Shown piece after piece: positions 7,159 through 15,649 of a stretch of 32,419 nucleotides of DNA (the first letter of the stretch is position 1; each line of letters begins with the position of its first letter). Where the stretch lies: NCBI GenBank assembly GCA_017412405.1, contig JAFPYB010000204.1:1-32419 (forward strand), given 5' to 3'. The stretch is from Treponema sp. (GTDB taxonomy: Bacteria; Spirochaetota; Spirochaetia; Treponematales; Treponemataceae). The notes beneath the pieces were generated by a model. That model was not told the DNA's origin and ran no database searches. It saw only the letters and a program-made list of their open reading frames with translations. The position numbers and the translations under genes are program-made.

Positions 7159-8175
7159 ATGATAAAACGAAGCATCTTGTTTTCATCAGTAATGATTTTT
7201 TCGATTCTCGCAATTTCCTGCAAATCAAAAAAAGACAGCATTGAAGCCCAAAAAGAAATAACGCTCGTCATGGCGGAGGTGAACCCGCCTGAAACAATCG
7301 CGGGGCGCACAGACCAAGCCTTCAAGGAAAAAGTGGAGGAGCTTTCAGGCGGCAAGATTAAAATCGACCTGCAGTGTTCCGGAATTCTCGGGGACAACTC
7401 CACGGTCAGGAAGCTCATAACACAGCCGAACAGCACAATCCACATCGCCCGCCAGTCAACGGCGGGTTTTGTAGCCCTCGGCTGCAACAAATACGCGCTC
7501 CTGTCCATTCCGTTCACATTCTCGAACCGCGAGCATTTCTGGCGATTCGCTTCTTCCGAGACCGCAAAGAAACTCCTTGACGAACCTCGGGAAAAAGGTC
7601 TGAACATTGTGGGCCTGTACTACGGCGAGGAAGGATTCAGGCACTTGTTCTCCACAAAAAGAATCGACTCCATAAAAGACCTTGCGGGTCTTACAATGCG
7701 CGTCACGAACGACATGGCTCTTCAGGCCATTGCAGACAACCTAAAGATGAACCAAAAGCAGGTGAATTTCGCGGACTTGTACGGCGCGCTTTCCACGGGA
7801 CAGGTGGATGTGGCCGACCAGCCCCTTGCGAACTACCTTGCAAACCACTTCAACGAAGTGGCTCCATACATCATATTGGACTCACATCAGCTTGGAATAA
7901 TGGAAACATTCATCACCACCGAATGTTGGGATGCCCTCTCGCAAATTCAGCAGGACATTCTCCGCGAGGCGGGGGCGTACGCAAGCGAGTACTGCCGAAA
8001 GATTTCCCAGGAGGAAGAAGACAAAATCCTGGAGCAAATCAAGGCCGCAGGCGTTACGGTCGTTGACGTTGCCGACATTGCCCCCTGGCAGGACGCGCTT
8101 TCAACATTCATAGCAGAGTCATCGGCAGGAGACATGGAGCTTTACAAAGAGATTCTAAGCTACGCAAAAAAATAG
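7159..8175 (+). CDS. TRAP-type (DctP) solute-binding lipoprotein, paralogue 2
   Basis: 338 residues with lipoprotein signal MIKRSILFSSVMIFSILAISC (Leu-Ala-Ile-Ser-Cys lipobox). The DctP fold blocks match paralogue 1: MAEVNPPETIAG, EELSGGKIKIDLQCSGILGD, YYGEEGFRHLFSTK, LANYLANHFNEVAPYI. The carboxylate-binding Arg lies in LTMRVTND; the residues around it differ from paralogue 1, so ligand specificity may differ. GGGAG precedes the ATG by 7 nt. It is separated from paralogue 1 by the MITE-like repeat, which may carry its own transcription or processing signals. No permease subunit is nearby. Confidence 0.9.
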   Translation: MIKRSILFSSVMIFSILAISCKSKKDSIEAQKEITLVMAEVNPPETIAGRTDQAFKEKVEELSGGKIKIDLQCSGILGDNSTVRKLITQPNSTIHIARQSTAGFVALGCNKYALLSIPFTFSNREHFWRFASSETAKKLLDEPREKGLNIVGLYYGEEGFRHLFSTKRIDSIKDLAGLTMRVTNDMALQAIADNLKMNQKQVNFADLYGALSTGQVDVADQPLANYLANHFNEVAPYIILDSHQLGIMETFITTECWDALSQIQQDILREAGAYASEYCRKISQEEEDKILEQIKAAGVTVVDVADIAPWQDALSTFIAESSAGDMELYKEILSYAKK

Positions 8176-8237
8176 GAAAGCTTTTTTAAAACGTTTTTAT
8201 TCTATAAAAAGGACATAGAGAATAGAGGAGATTTTTC

Positions 8238-9260
8238 ATGGCAAAAAGAAGTTTTTTGGTGTCATCAGCAATGATTGTTTCGATTTTTTCGATTCTTGCA
8301 ATTTCGTGCAAATCCAAAAAGCCCGTCATCCAACAGGAACAAGAAATCACCCTCGTCATGGCGGAGGTGAACCCGGACGGAACGATTTCTGCCGAGATGG
8401 ACAAGGCTTTCAAGCAGAAGGTGGAAGAGCTTTCCGGCGGCAAGATTAAAATCGATTTGCAGATGGGCGGAACGCTTGGCGACGAGGAAAGCGTCATGGC
8501 TCTCCTCAAAAAGCCGAACAGCTCCATACATCTTGAGCGCATTTCCGCATTCACCCTCACTGCCCACGGCTGCCAAAAATCGTCGCTCCTCACAATTCCG
8601 TTCACGTTCTCCGGGAAAGAACATTTCTGGAATTTCGCCGCATCCCCTTTCGCCACGGAAATTCTTGACGAGCCTTACGAGAAGGGTGTGGGCGTGAAGG
8701 GGCTTTTCTACGGCGAGGAGGGGTTCCGCCATTTCTTCTCCACAAAACCGCTTTCAGGCACGGAGGATTTTGCAGGCCTGAAACTCCGCATCACTCCCGA
8801 TGCCATAATGAAAGGCGTGGCGGACGGGCTAAAAGCCGACCCCCTCGTTGTGGGCTTCGGAGATTTGTACGGCGCACTCCAGACAGGAATAGTCGATGCG
8901 GCGGAGCAGCCCATCGCAAACTATTTGGGGAACAAGTTCCACATGGTCGCCCCATACATGATTCTTGACGGTCACACGATGGGTGTCACGGAAGTGGTCA
9001 TAACGTCGGAGTGCTGGGACTCCCTCACCGAAAAGCAGCGGGCCATACTCAAGGAGGCGGGAACTTACGCCGGCGAAATATGCCGAAAAATCTCCCAGGA
9101 AGCAGAGGACAAGGCTCGGGCGCAGCTTGTGGAAGAAGGGGCGAAGTTCATTGAAGTGAACGACATTGCCCCGTGGCAGAATGCCTGCGAAAAAATAATC
9201 ACGCAATCGGCCGCCGTAGCGCCGGAGCTGTACAAGGAGATTTTGAATCTTGCCCACTAA
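8238..9260 (+). CDS. TRAP-type (DctP) solute-binding lipoprotein, paralogue 3
   Basis: 340 residues with lipobox LAISC. DctP blocks are ITLVMAEVNPDGTISAEMD, EELSGGKIKIDLQMGGTLGD, FYGEEGFRHFFSTK, YGALQTGIVDAAEQPIANYL and GHTMGVTEVVIT. The ligand Arg is in LKLRITPD, again with distinct neighbours. The start has GAGGAG 8 nt upstream. The signal peptide and first 40 codons are almost the same as in paralogue 2, so these two probably arose by a recent duplication. It ends with an intrinsic terminator at 9282-9310. Confidence 0.9.
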   Translation: MAKRSFLVSSAMIVSIFSILAISCKSKKPVIQQEQEITLVMAEVNPDGTISAEMDKAFKQKVEELSGGKIKIDLQMGGTLGDEESVMALLKKPNSSIHLERISAFTLTAHGCQKSSLLTIPFTFSGKEHFWNFAASPFATEILDEPYEKGVGVKGLFYGEEGFRHFFSTKPLSGTEDFAGLKLRITPDAIMKGVADGLKADPLVVGFGDLYGALQTGIVDAAEQPIANYLGNKFHMVAPYMILDGHTMGVTEVVITSECWDSLTEKQRAILKEAGTYAGEICRKISQEAEDKARAQLVEEGAKFIEVNDIAPWQNACEKIITQSAAVAPELYKEILNLAH

Positions 9261-9281
9261 TGGCTGATACAAGTATTCGGA

Positions 9282-9310
9282 AACCGGCAGTTTTAACCTG
9301 CCTGGTTTTT
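9282..9310 (+). terminator. Intrinsic terminator after dctP3
   Basis: AACCGGCAG pairs with CTGCCTGGTT (one bulge) around TTTTAAC and is followed by a run of T. It separates dctP1-3 from dctP4, which has its own promoter. Confidence 0.65.
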
Positions 9311-9321
9311 GAACAGGTTAT

Positions 9322-9350
9322 TTGACAGCAGGCAAAAGTCGTTGCATAAT
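9322..9350 (+). promoter_or_regulatory. Consensus promoter of dctP4, predicted leaderless
   Basis: A perfect TTGACA (9322-9327), a 17-nt spacer and CATAAT (9345-9350). The expected start is about 9357, one base before the ATG at 9358. There is no SD sequence. Confidence 0.75.
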
Positions 9351-9357
9351 TTTAATC

Positions 9358-10344
9358 ATGAAGAAATTTTTTGAAATCACAGCACTTTCTATTTGCTTGT
9401 CACTTGTTTCATGCGGCTCCGAAAAGCCAGTATCTTTCGTAATGTCGGAAGCAAATCCCGACGGCTCTATCGCGGCCCAGGTGGATGCAGCTTTCATAGC
9501 AAAGGCAGAGGAGCTTTCCGGCGGGAAAATAAAAATCCAGCTGTACACGAACGGCGCACTTGGCGACAACACAGCCGTCATGGAAGTAATGACAAAGCCC
9601 AACAGCGAAATTCATCTTGCCCGCGTCGCGCCGGCGGCGGTGGTAAAATACGGCTGCCCGCTCTCGGAGCTTCTTGACATTCCATACACATTTGAAAGCC
9701 GCGAGCATTTTTGGTCGTTCGCATCGTCCCCCGCGGCAAAGAAGCTGCTGGACGAGCCGTACGATAACAACATCGGCGTAAAGGGACTGTTTTTTGCCGA
9801 GGAAGGATTCAGGCACTTTTTCTCCACAAAGCCCCTTGAAAAACCGTCCGACTTTGACGGAAAGAAGATTCGTTCCGCCGGGAATTCCCTCATGACAGAC
9901 ATCATCAAGGCATACGGCGGCGAGACAATCCCTGTTTCCTTCGCAAAACTGTATTCGGCGCTGCAGACCGGTCAGGTGGAAATCGCGGAGCAGCCGATTG
10001 TGAACTATCTTGCAAACCATTTCAACAAAATAGCCCCATACATGATTCTTGACTCACACCAGCTGGGGCTTCATGAGGTGGTCATAACGACCCAGGCATG
10101 GGAATCCCTCTCAAAGAAGCAGCAGAACATCCTTGTCGAAGCCGGAAAATACGCAGGGGAGTACTGCATGAAAATCTCCCAGGATGCAGAGGACAAGGCA
10201 AAGGCTTCGCTTGAGGCGGAGGGGGCTGTGCTCGCCAACGTGGAAAACCACGATGAGTGGCGAACCATGTGTTCGGACGTGATAAACAAGGCATCAAAGG
10301 AAAATATCAAATTGTATGAAGAAATCATCGGACTTGCAAAATAG
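9358..10344 (+). CDS. TRAP-type (DctP) solute-binding lipoprotein, paralogue 4
   Basis: 328 residues from the ATG at 9358; a TTG at 9322 in the same frame is the promoter -35 box and is rejected as a start. Lipobox LVSC. DctP blocks include VMSEANPDGSIAAQVD, EELSGGKIKIQL, FAEEGFRHFFSTK, YSALQTGQVEIAEQPIVNYL and DSHQLGLHEVVIT. The ligand-binding Arg is in KKIRSAGN, the most divergent pocket of the four. It is preceded by its own promoter with no SD. Its last 29 bases overlap the start of the diguanylate cyclase gene, so the two are translationally linked. Confidence 0.9.
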   Translation: MKKFFEITALSICLSLVSCGSEKPVSFVMSEANPDGSIAAQVDAAFIAKAEELSGGKIKIQLYTNGALGDNTAVMEVMTKPNSEIHLARVAPAAVVKYGCPLSELLDIPYTFESREHFWSFASSPAAKKLLDEPYDNNIGVKGLFFAEEGFRHFFSTKPLEKPSDFDGKKIRSAGNSLMTDIIKAYGGETIPVSFAKLYSALQTGQVEIAEQPIVNYLANHFNKIAPYMILDSHQLGLHEVVITTQAWESLSKKQQNILVEAGKYAGEYCMKISQDAEDKAKASLEAEGAVLANVENHDEWRTMCSDVINKASKENIKLYEEIIGLAK

Positions 10345-11710
10345 CGGCGCGGAAAAAGACCGCCATTCAGCGGCAGGAATAAACATACAGATTCTCAACG
10401 TATTTTTCATCGTCATAACGCTCATCGTGTTCTGTTTCATCCTCGTCATATCGAACACGGCGAACAAGCGTTTTCATGCCGTGGAAAGCGAAATAGACAA
10501 ATTCATCGTCTGCGAACAGTGCTCTGAAATCATCAAGGAAAGCGCGAACTACCTCACCGACCAGGCGCGGCTTTTTGTCACCACCCATGAGGAAGAGTAC
10601 GCCCTGGCCTACTTGAAGGAAATCGACGTGGACAAGCGTCAGCAGAACGCCATCGAGCTGTTGCAGGAAGTATGCTCGGAGGAGGATTTGGCGTTGCAGC
10701 GTCTCAAAATCGCCCTTGAGCAGGGGCAGAGCCTTGTCACAATGGAACTTTACGCCATTCGCCTTGCATACGAGGTCATGGGAGCGGCGAACATCCCTGA
10801 GCAGGTGGCAAAAATCCCCATCCGCGACATTGACAAGGAGGCCAGCACAGAGCGGCTCAAGGAAATAGCCATAAACAACTTGTTCGGAAAAGGCTACCTC
10901 ATCTACAAGGACAGGATAAACAACAACTGCCGTCTCACCATTTCATCAATCGAGCAGCAGATAAAGACAGAGCTTTCATTGAACTCGGCAGAGCTGGGCG
11001 CGAACCTGCGCAAGCTGCGGATTTTGTTCATCGTGCTCCTCATAGTGAACTTGATTCTGTTCATATCGTTCTCGTTCCTCGTCATCTACCCACTTGAAAA
11101 ATTCAAGACATCAATCAAGAACGACGAGAAGCTCAAGGTCATAGGCTCACTGGAATGTCGCCACCTTGCCGAGAGCTACAACGAATTCTACGAGCTGAAA
11201 GAAAAGAACGAGAAATCGCTGTTGAAGAAGGCCGAATACGACGCGCTCACAGGAATCTTGAACAGGCGCGCCTTCGACCAGATTTGCGCCACTTCCGCGG
11301 AAAAGAAGCAGCCTGTGGCTCTTCTGCTTATTGACATGGACAACTTCAAGCACATCAACGACAACTACGGACACGCAGGAGGCGACACCGCCCTCAAGGA
11401 ACTTCTCATAGAGACGTTCCGAACGGAGGACTACATTGCACGAATCGGTGGAGACGAATTTGCCGCCATTCTCCCCAATTGTCCCACAATCGCGGCACAC
11501 ACCATAAAGGAAAAAATCGCCAGCGTGAACGAAAAGCTGGTCAACATAAAAGACGGAATAAAGCCCGTTTCCGTGAGCGTCGGAGTGGCGTTCTCAGAGG
11601 AAGGATTCAGCGAAACGCTTTTCAAGAACGCGGACAAGGCCCTGTATGTGGTAAAGGAAAAGGGCAAGCGCGGCTGTGAAGTGTACGAGGAGCATTTCGG
11701 AAGCCAGTAG
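10316..11710 (+). CDS. Membrane diguanylate cyclase (GGDEF) with periplasmic sensor domain
   Basis: 464 residues. The predicted topology is TM1 at about 25-47, a periplasmic helical domain of about 190 residues, TM2 at about 236-258, a short HAMP-like linker, then a GGDEF domain. The active-site motif GGDEF is intact (378-382), with the DALTGILNRRAF block before it. The inhibitory I-site RxxD is present as RTED (369-372), so c-di-GMP synthesis with product inhibition is expected. The ATG lies inside the 3' end of dctP4 (29-nt overlap, different frame) and has no strong SD, which fits translational coupling. The periplasmic domain faces the compartment of the DctP lipoproteins, so a ligand-sensing partnership is inferred. 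It converges with relA 12 nt downstream. Confidence 0.9.
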   Translation: MKKSSDLQNSGAEKDRHSAAGINIQILNVFFIVITLIVFCFILVISNTANKRFHAVESEIDKFIVCEQCSEIIKESANYLTDQARLFVTTHEEEYALAYLKEIDVDKRQQNAIELLQEVCSEEDLALQRLKIALEQGQSLVTMELYAIRLAYEVMGAANIPEQVAKIPIRDIDKEASTERLKEIAINNLFGKGYLIYKDRINNNCRLTISSIEQQIKTELSLNSAELGANLRKLRILFIVLLIVNLILFISFSFLVIYPLEKFKTSIKNDEKLKVIGSLECRHLAESYNEFYELKEKNEKSLLKKAEYDALTGILNRRAFDQICATSAEKKQPVALLLIDMDNFKHINDNYGHAGGDTALKELLIETFRTEDYIARIGGDEFAAILPNCPTIAAHTIKEKIASVNEKLVNIKDGIKPVSVSVGVAFSEEGFSETLFKNADKALYVVKEKGKRGCEVYEEHFGSQ

Positions 11711-11722
11711 CCGGGCGCGGCT

Positions 11723-13549
11723 CTAGCCGTTCTGCCGCTTTTCCCACTCCACAGACACCATCCTGCTCTCAATGTTCACAATGCGCTGGAACGTGAGGCA
11801 CGTTGCCTTGTGAACCATGATTCCCTTGTTCTTGCTCGTGTAGGCCACAATGAGGTCGCCGGGCTTGGGCGAGCAGCAGCCCGCAAGGGACACCATCATG
11901 TTCTTCGTCCCCTCCACAATTACCCGTCCCGTGAACGCGGCGGCACGAACAATGTCCTCGTTGATTCCTTCCTTTGCCCTGTTGTGCTTGCGCTTCTCGT
12001 CCTGAATCTTCCTGGACTTGTCGTTGTTCGCGGCAATGTCCGCGGCGCGCTGGGCTTCCGCCACCTTGTCAACAAAGTTCGGGTCGTTCGCCACGAGCCA
12101 CGAATGAATCTTCTGCCGCGCCTTTGATGTCTTGACAACCTTGAGCTGGTTTTCCGTCGGATGCGCCTGTGGGTTCGTGATGATTTCGATGATTTGCGTG
12201 TTCAAAAGCGGATGAGTTATGGGGATGATTTTTCCGTCAGCCTTTGCCCCAACGATTTTTTCTCCCACCGCAGAGTGGACGTGGTATGCAAAATCAATGG
12301 CACAACTTCCGGCCGGAAGCTGAACCACATCCCCCTTCGGGGTGAACACAAAAATCGCGTCCCCCAAAAGCTCGTCCTTAAGCCGCGTGAAAAAATCGCT
12401 GTCGCCAAACTGTTCTTCCTTCAAGTTCTGGAGCTGATTGAAAATCCCCAGCGAGTTCACGTCAACCATGTCGTGGTTCATGCCCTTCTTGTAGAGCCAG
12501 TGGGAAGCCACGCCGTGTTCCGCCATGTTGTGCATATCGCGGGTGCGTATCTGGATTTCCAGCGGTTTTCCCTCGCAGACGACAGTGGTGTGCAGCGACT
12601 GGTAGCCGTTGGATTTCGGCATAGCTATGTAGTCCTTGAACCGCCCATCCATCGGCTTCCACAAACCGTGCACAATTCCAATCAGCGTGTAGCACTCGGC
12701 GTTCGTGGAGCAGATGATTCTCAGGGCGAACAAGTCGTAAAGCTCGTCGGCGGACTTGTTGCGTTTGCGCATTTTCTGGTAGATGGAATAAAAATGCTTG
12801 GCGCGGCTCGTGATTGTCACGGAGAGGCCCGCCTTCACGGCCTGCGCCTGAATGGAGGAAACAGCCTTCTCAAGATATGCGGCGCGTTCGCCCTTTTTCT
12901 GCGCCACAATCGATTTTATCTGCTGGAACACGTCCGGGTTGGCGTATTTGAGGCTCAAATCCTCAAGCTCGCTCTTGACATTCTGCATTCCAAGCCTGTC
13001 GGCAAGGGGCGCCCAAATGTCCATGACCTCCGACGCCACGAGCCGCTGCTTTTTCGGCTCGATTGACTTCAGGTTGCGCATACGGTCAAGACGGTCGGCA
13101 AGTTTTACGAGAATAACGCGGATGTCGTCAATCATCGCAAAAAGCATCTTCCTGATTGCATCGGCCTGCTGCAATGTGGTGGCATTGATTTTGAGACCGG
13201 TTATGCGCGAGGTGTCCCTGACAATCTTGCAAATCGTGTCGCCGAAACGGCCTTTCACCTCTTCCTCGCTCACACCCTCCAAGTCGAAAATGGAATGGAG
13301 CAGCCCGCACACAACGCAATCCATGTCCATGCTGGCATCGGCAAGAATCGAAGCGACGCGCATGGGGTGCAGGTAGTACGGGTTTCCGCAGGAACGGGAA
13401 AGTCCCCCGGCCTTTTCCACCAGAAAATCCCATGCCTGTGAAAAACGCCTTGCATCAGCATCGGAAAAATTCGGGAACGTCCTGAAAAATTGCTCGCGTA
13501 GAAGCTGAGAATCAAATTCTGTGGTGTTTGTGCGAATATCAAATTCCAT
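11723..13549 (-). CDS. relA: RelA/SpoT-family (p)ppGpp synthetase with degenerate hydrolase, no ACT domain
   Basis: 608 residues. Hydrolase domain (about 1-200): Arg52 and His61 are present, but the HD motif reads HS (His85-Ser86). The following ED pair is Asp89-Leu90, and the usual LADRLHNMR reads LADRLDRMR, so Asn is replaced by Arg156. Hydrolysis is therefore unlikely. The synthetase domain is intact: RAKHFYSIYQKM (249-260), RFKDYIAMPKSNGYQSLHT (303-321), and EIQIRTRDMHNMAEHG. RFKD is the RXKD type normally found in bifunctional enzymes. A TGS domain (FVFTPKGDVVQLPAGS) and a zinc-finger-like CC region (GCCSPKPGDLIV, ending in HKATC) follow; the ACT domain is missing. There is no SD before the ATG, and a -10 box lies 8 nt upstream. 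Confidence 0.9.
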   Translation of the reverse strand: MEFDIRTNTTEFDSQLLREQFFRTFPNFSDADARRFSQAWDFLVEKAGGLSRSCGNPYYLHPMRVASILADASMDMDCVVCGLLHSIFDLEGVSEEEVKGRFGDTICKIVRDTSRITGLKINATTLQQADAIRKMLFAMIDDIRVILVKLADRLDRMRNLKSIEPKKQRLVASEVMDIWAPLADRLGMQNVKSELEDLSLKYANPDVFQQIKSIVAQKKGERAAYLEKAVSSIQAQAVKAGLSVTITSRAKHFYSIYQKMRKRNKSADELYDLFALRIICSTNAECYTLIGIVHGLWKPMDGRFKDYIAMPKSNGYQSLHTTVVCEGKPLEIQIRTRDMHNMAEHGVASHWLYKKGMNHDMVDVNSLGIFNQLQNLKEEQFGDSDFFTRLKDELLGDAIFVFTPKGDVVQLPAGSCAIDFAYHVHSAVGEKIVGAKADGKIIPITHPLLNTQIIEIITNPQAHPTENQLKVVKTSKARQKIHSWLVANDPNFVDKVAEAQRAADIAANNDKSRKIQDEKRKHNRAKEGINEDIVRAAAFTGRVIVEGTKNMMVSLAGCCSPKPGDLIVAYTSKNKGIMVHKATCLTFQRIVNIESRMVSVEWEKRQNG

Positions 13550-13557
13550 TTGAAATT

Positions 13558-13563
13558 AATATA
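13558..13563 (-). promoter_or_regulatory. -10 box of relA, predicted leaderless
   Basis: The minus strand reads TGATATATT, an extended -10 (TATATT), eight bases before the ATG at 13549. TTTTCA lies 18 nt upstream as a weak -35. The expected start is about 2 nt before the ATG, and no SD is present. Confidence 0.45.
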
Positions 13564-13641
13564 TCAAATTTCCAATGCAATTGAAAACAAAAATCATTCG
13601 CTATAAAATTGATTCATCTTCTTTTTTTCAGGCGGTACATC

Positions 13642-14142
13642 ATGGCAAAAGTAGCTATATTTTTTGGTTCAAAGTCGGACACGGAGACAATGAAAAAATC
13701 GGCGGACGTGCTCCGTGAATTCGGCGTTGATTTCAAGGCGTACATCATTTCGGCGCACCGCGCGGGTTCACTTCTTTCAAAGACAGTGCGCCAAGTGGAG
13801 GCGGACGGATGCGAGGTCATCATCGCGGGCGCGGGACTTGCGGCGGCCCTCCCCGGCGTGATTGCAGGCCAGACGGTGCTCCCGGTCATCGGCGTTCCGC
13901 TGGAATGCATAAGCCCAGGAAAATCCAACGGACTTGCAGGTCTTGACTCCCTCCTTTCCATCGTGCAAATGCCTCCCCAGATTCCTGTGGCGACAGTTTC
14001 CATCGGGGGAGCAAAAAATGCGGCGGACCTTGCCGTGCAGATTCTCGCCCTCAAATACCCAGAGTACAAAGAAAAACTCCTCGCCTTCAGAAAAAAGCTT
14101 TCGGAGGATGTGGAGAAATCAGGGCTTGACGTGGAGCTGTAA
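13642..14142 (+). CDS. purE: N5-carboxyaminoimidazole ribonucleotide mutase (class I PurE)
   Basis: 166 residues from the ATG at 13642, preceded by AGGCGG; the frame also extends to 13609 but the SD favours the inner start. PurE blocks are FGSKSD, SAHRAGSLL, IIAGAGLAAALPGVIAGQT and GLDSLLSIVQMP. The residues resemble class I PurE (with PurK as partner) rather than the class II CO2-using enzyme known from T. denticola. Compared with E. coli or Bacillus PurE there is an insertion of about five residues after GVPLE (CISPGKSN), and the later loop is shorter (SIGGAKNAA). It acts in de novo purine synthesis and is followed after 14 nt by purF. Confidence 0.9.
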   Translation: MAKVAIFFGSKSDTETMKKSADVLREFGVDFKAYIISAHRAGSLLSKTVRQVEADGCEVIIAGAGLAAALPGVIAGQTVLPVIGVPLECISPGKSNGLAGLDSLLSIVQMPPQIPVATVSIGGAKNAADLAVQILALKYPEYKEKLLAFRKKLSEDVEKSGLDVEL

Positions 14143-14156
14143 GCCAAGGAGCGCAT

Positions 14157-15635
14157 ATGACACAAGACGAAAAAGATTTTTTTGACCACGAAGAGGACAA
14201 GCTGCGCGACGAATGTGGATTCTGCGGCATTTTCCAGAACGCGCCCAAGGGGGACGTGCCACCTTCCGACAAAAACGAGCCGTATTCCACAGCCGAGTTC
14301 AATGCGGCGCAAAAAGTCTACTACGCGCTCTACGCGCTCCAGCACCGCGGGCAGGATTCCGCGGGCATTGCGGTCTCCGACGGCTCGGAGGTAAAAATCC
14401 ACAAGGCGATGGGTGCGGTAAGCGAAGTGTTCAACCCGGAGAATCTCGGGAAACTGCAGGGAAGAATCGCCCTTGGTCATGTGCGCTATGCCACGGCAGG
14501 TTCGTGTTCCATCGAGAACGCACAGCCCATGGTTCAGTCCTCCAAGCTCGGCACAATTGCCGTGGCGCACAACGGCCAGCTGGTCAACTACGAGCAGCTG
14601 CGGGAGATGCTGGAGGATGCGGGCTGCACGTTCCAGTCCACCAGCGACACGGAAGTAATCGTAAAACTCATTGCCCGGGGCTACAAGAAGGGACTTGAAC
14701 GCGCCCTCACGGACACAATCCAAATCGTCAAGGGAAGTTTTGCGCTTGGCGTGATGACGGAAAAATCCCTCATCGCGGCCCGCGACCCCAACGGAATTCG
14801 TCCGCTGTGCCTCGGAAAGACGGAGAACGGCTGGATTATAGCAAGCGAGACGTGCGCCATAGACGCGGTGAACGGAACTTACGTGCGGGACATTCAGCCA
14901 GGCGAAATCGTCATCATAACCGACGACGGAGTACTCAGTTTTGAGTTCGGGGAGCGCACCAGCAAGCGCACCTGCATTTTCGAGTATGTTTATTTTGCCC
15001 GCCCCGACAGCATCATCGACGGGATTTCCGTGCAGCAGGCCCGCTACGCCTTCGGTGCTGCCCTTGCCCGCGAAAGCGGAGTGCCGGCCGATGTGGTGAT
15101 TGGCGTGCCTGACTCGGGGCTTGGAGCCGCCGTGGGCTACGCCAACGCAAGCGGAATCCCCTACGCCACTGGCATCGTAAAGAACAAGTACATCGGGCGC
15201 ACGTTCATTGCGCCCACGCAGAAAGAGCGGGAAAACATGGTGTTCGTAAAGCTCAACGCAGTTCCATGCGACGTTAAGGGAAAGCGCGTTGTGGTGATTG
15301 ACGACTCCATTGTGCGCGGAACAACGTCCAAGCGGCTCGTGCAGATTCTCCGCCGGGCGGGTGCAACGGAAGTCCACTTCAGGATTTCAAGCCCGCAGGT
15401 TAAGTTTCCGTGCTACTTCGGCATAAACACCCCCACCAGGGACGAGCTAATCTCGGCAAATCACACGGTGGAAGAAATAAAGGAGATGATTGGCGCGGAC
15501 TCCCTGGCGTTCCTGAGCGCGGAGGGCATGATGGAAGCGTGCCGCGCCGTGAACCCGGATTCCTACGGCTTCTGCAAGGGCTGTTTCACCGGCGAGTACC
15601 CAATCTCAGTCCCGAACCACGACAAGGAAAGCTGA
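14157..15635 (+). CDS. purF: Amidophosphoribosyltransferase, Fe-S type
   Basis: 492 residues, the first committed step of purine synthesis (PRPP plus glutamine to phosphoribosylamine). A short propeptide of 19 residues precedes the probable N-terminal nucleophile Cys20 (DECGFCGIF). The glutaminase domain has YALQHRGQDSAGI and HNGQLVNYEQLR. The PRPP-binding loop VVVIDDSIVRGTTSKR is intact. Four cysteines that would ligate a [4Fe-4S] cluster in the Bacillus-type enzyme are present (Cys273, Cys419, Cys473, Cys476). AAGGAG lies 5 nt before the ATG. It forms an operon with purE and converges with the symporter gene, with only 14 nt between stops including a run of nine G. Confidence 0.95.
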   Translation: MTQDEKDFFDHEEDKLRDECGFCGIFQNAPKGDVPPSDKNEPYSTAEFNAAQKVYYALYALQHRGQDSAGIAVSDGSEVKIHKAMGAVSEVFNPENLGKLQGRIALGHVRYATAGSCSIENAQPMVQSSKLGTIAVAHNGQLVNYEQLREMLEDAGCTFQSTSDTEVIVKLIARGYKKGLERALTDTIQIVKGSFALGVMTEKSLIAARDPNGIRPLCLGKTENGWIIASETCAIDAVNGTYVRDIQPGEIVIITDDGVLSFEFGERTSKRTCIFEYVYFARPDSIIDGISVQQARYAFGAALARESGVPADVVIGVPDSGLGAAVGYANASGIPYATGIVKNKYIGRTFIAPTQKERENMVFVKLNAVPCDVKGKRVVVIDDSIVRGTTSKRLVQILRRAGATEVHFRISSPQVKFPCYFGINTPTRDELISANHTVEEIKEMIGADSLAFLSAEGMMEACRAVNPDSYGFCKGCFTGEYPISVPNHDKES

Positions 15636-15649
15636 TTCCTGGGGGGGGG

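Noticed and set aside
11711-11722. Small AGCCG/CGGCT stem between the GGDEF gene and relA as a terminator
   Set aside because: The stem is only five pairs and no T-run follows on either strand.
13614-15377. Long open frame (587 codons) on the minus strand opposite purE-purF
   Set aside because: It lies antisense to two clearly conserved enzymes, encodes low-complexity His/Arg-rich sequence with no recognisable domain, and follows from the codon bias of purE and purF.
15641-15649. Run of nine G between purF and the symporter, considered as a phase-variation tract
   Set aside because: It lies after both stop codons of convergent genes, so slippage would not change either protein or a promoter.
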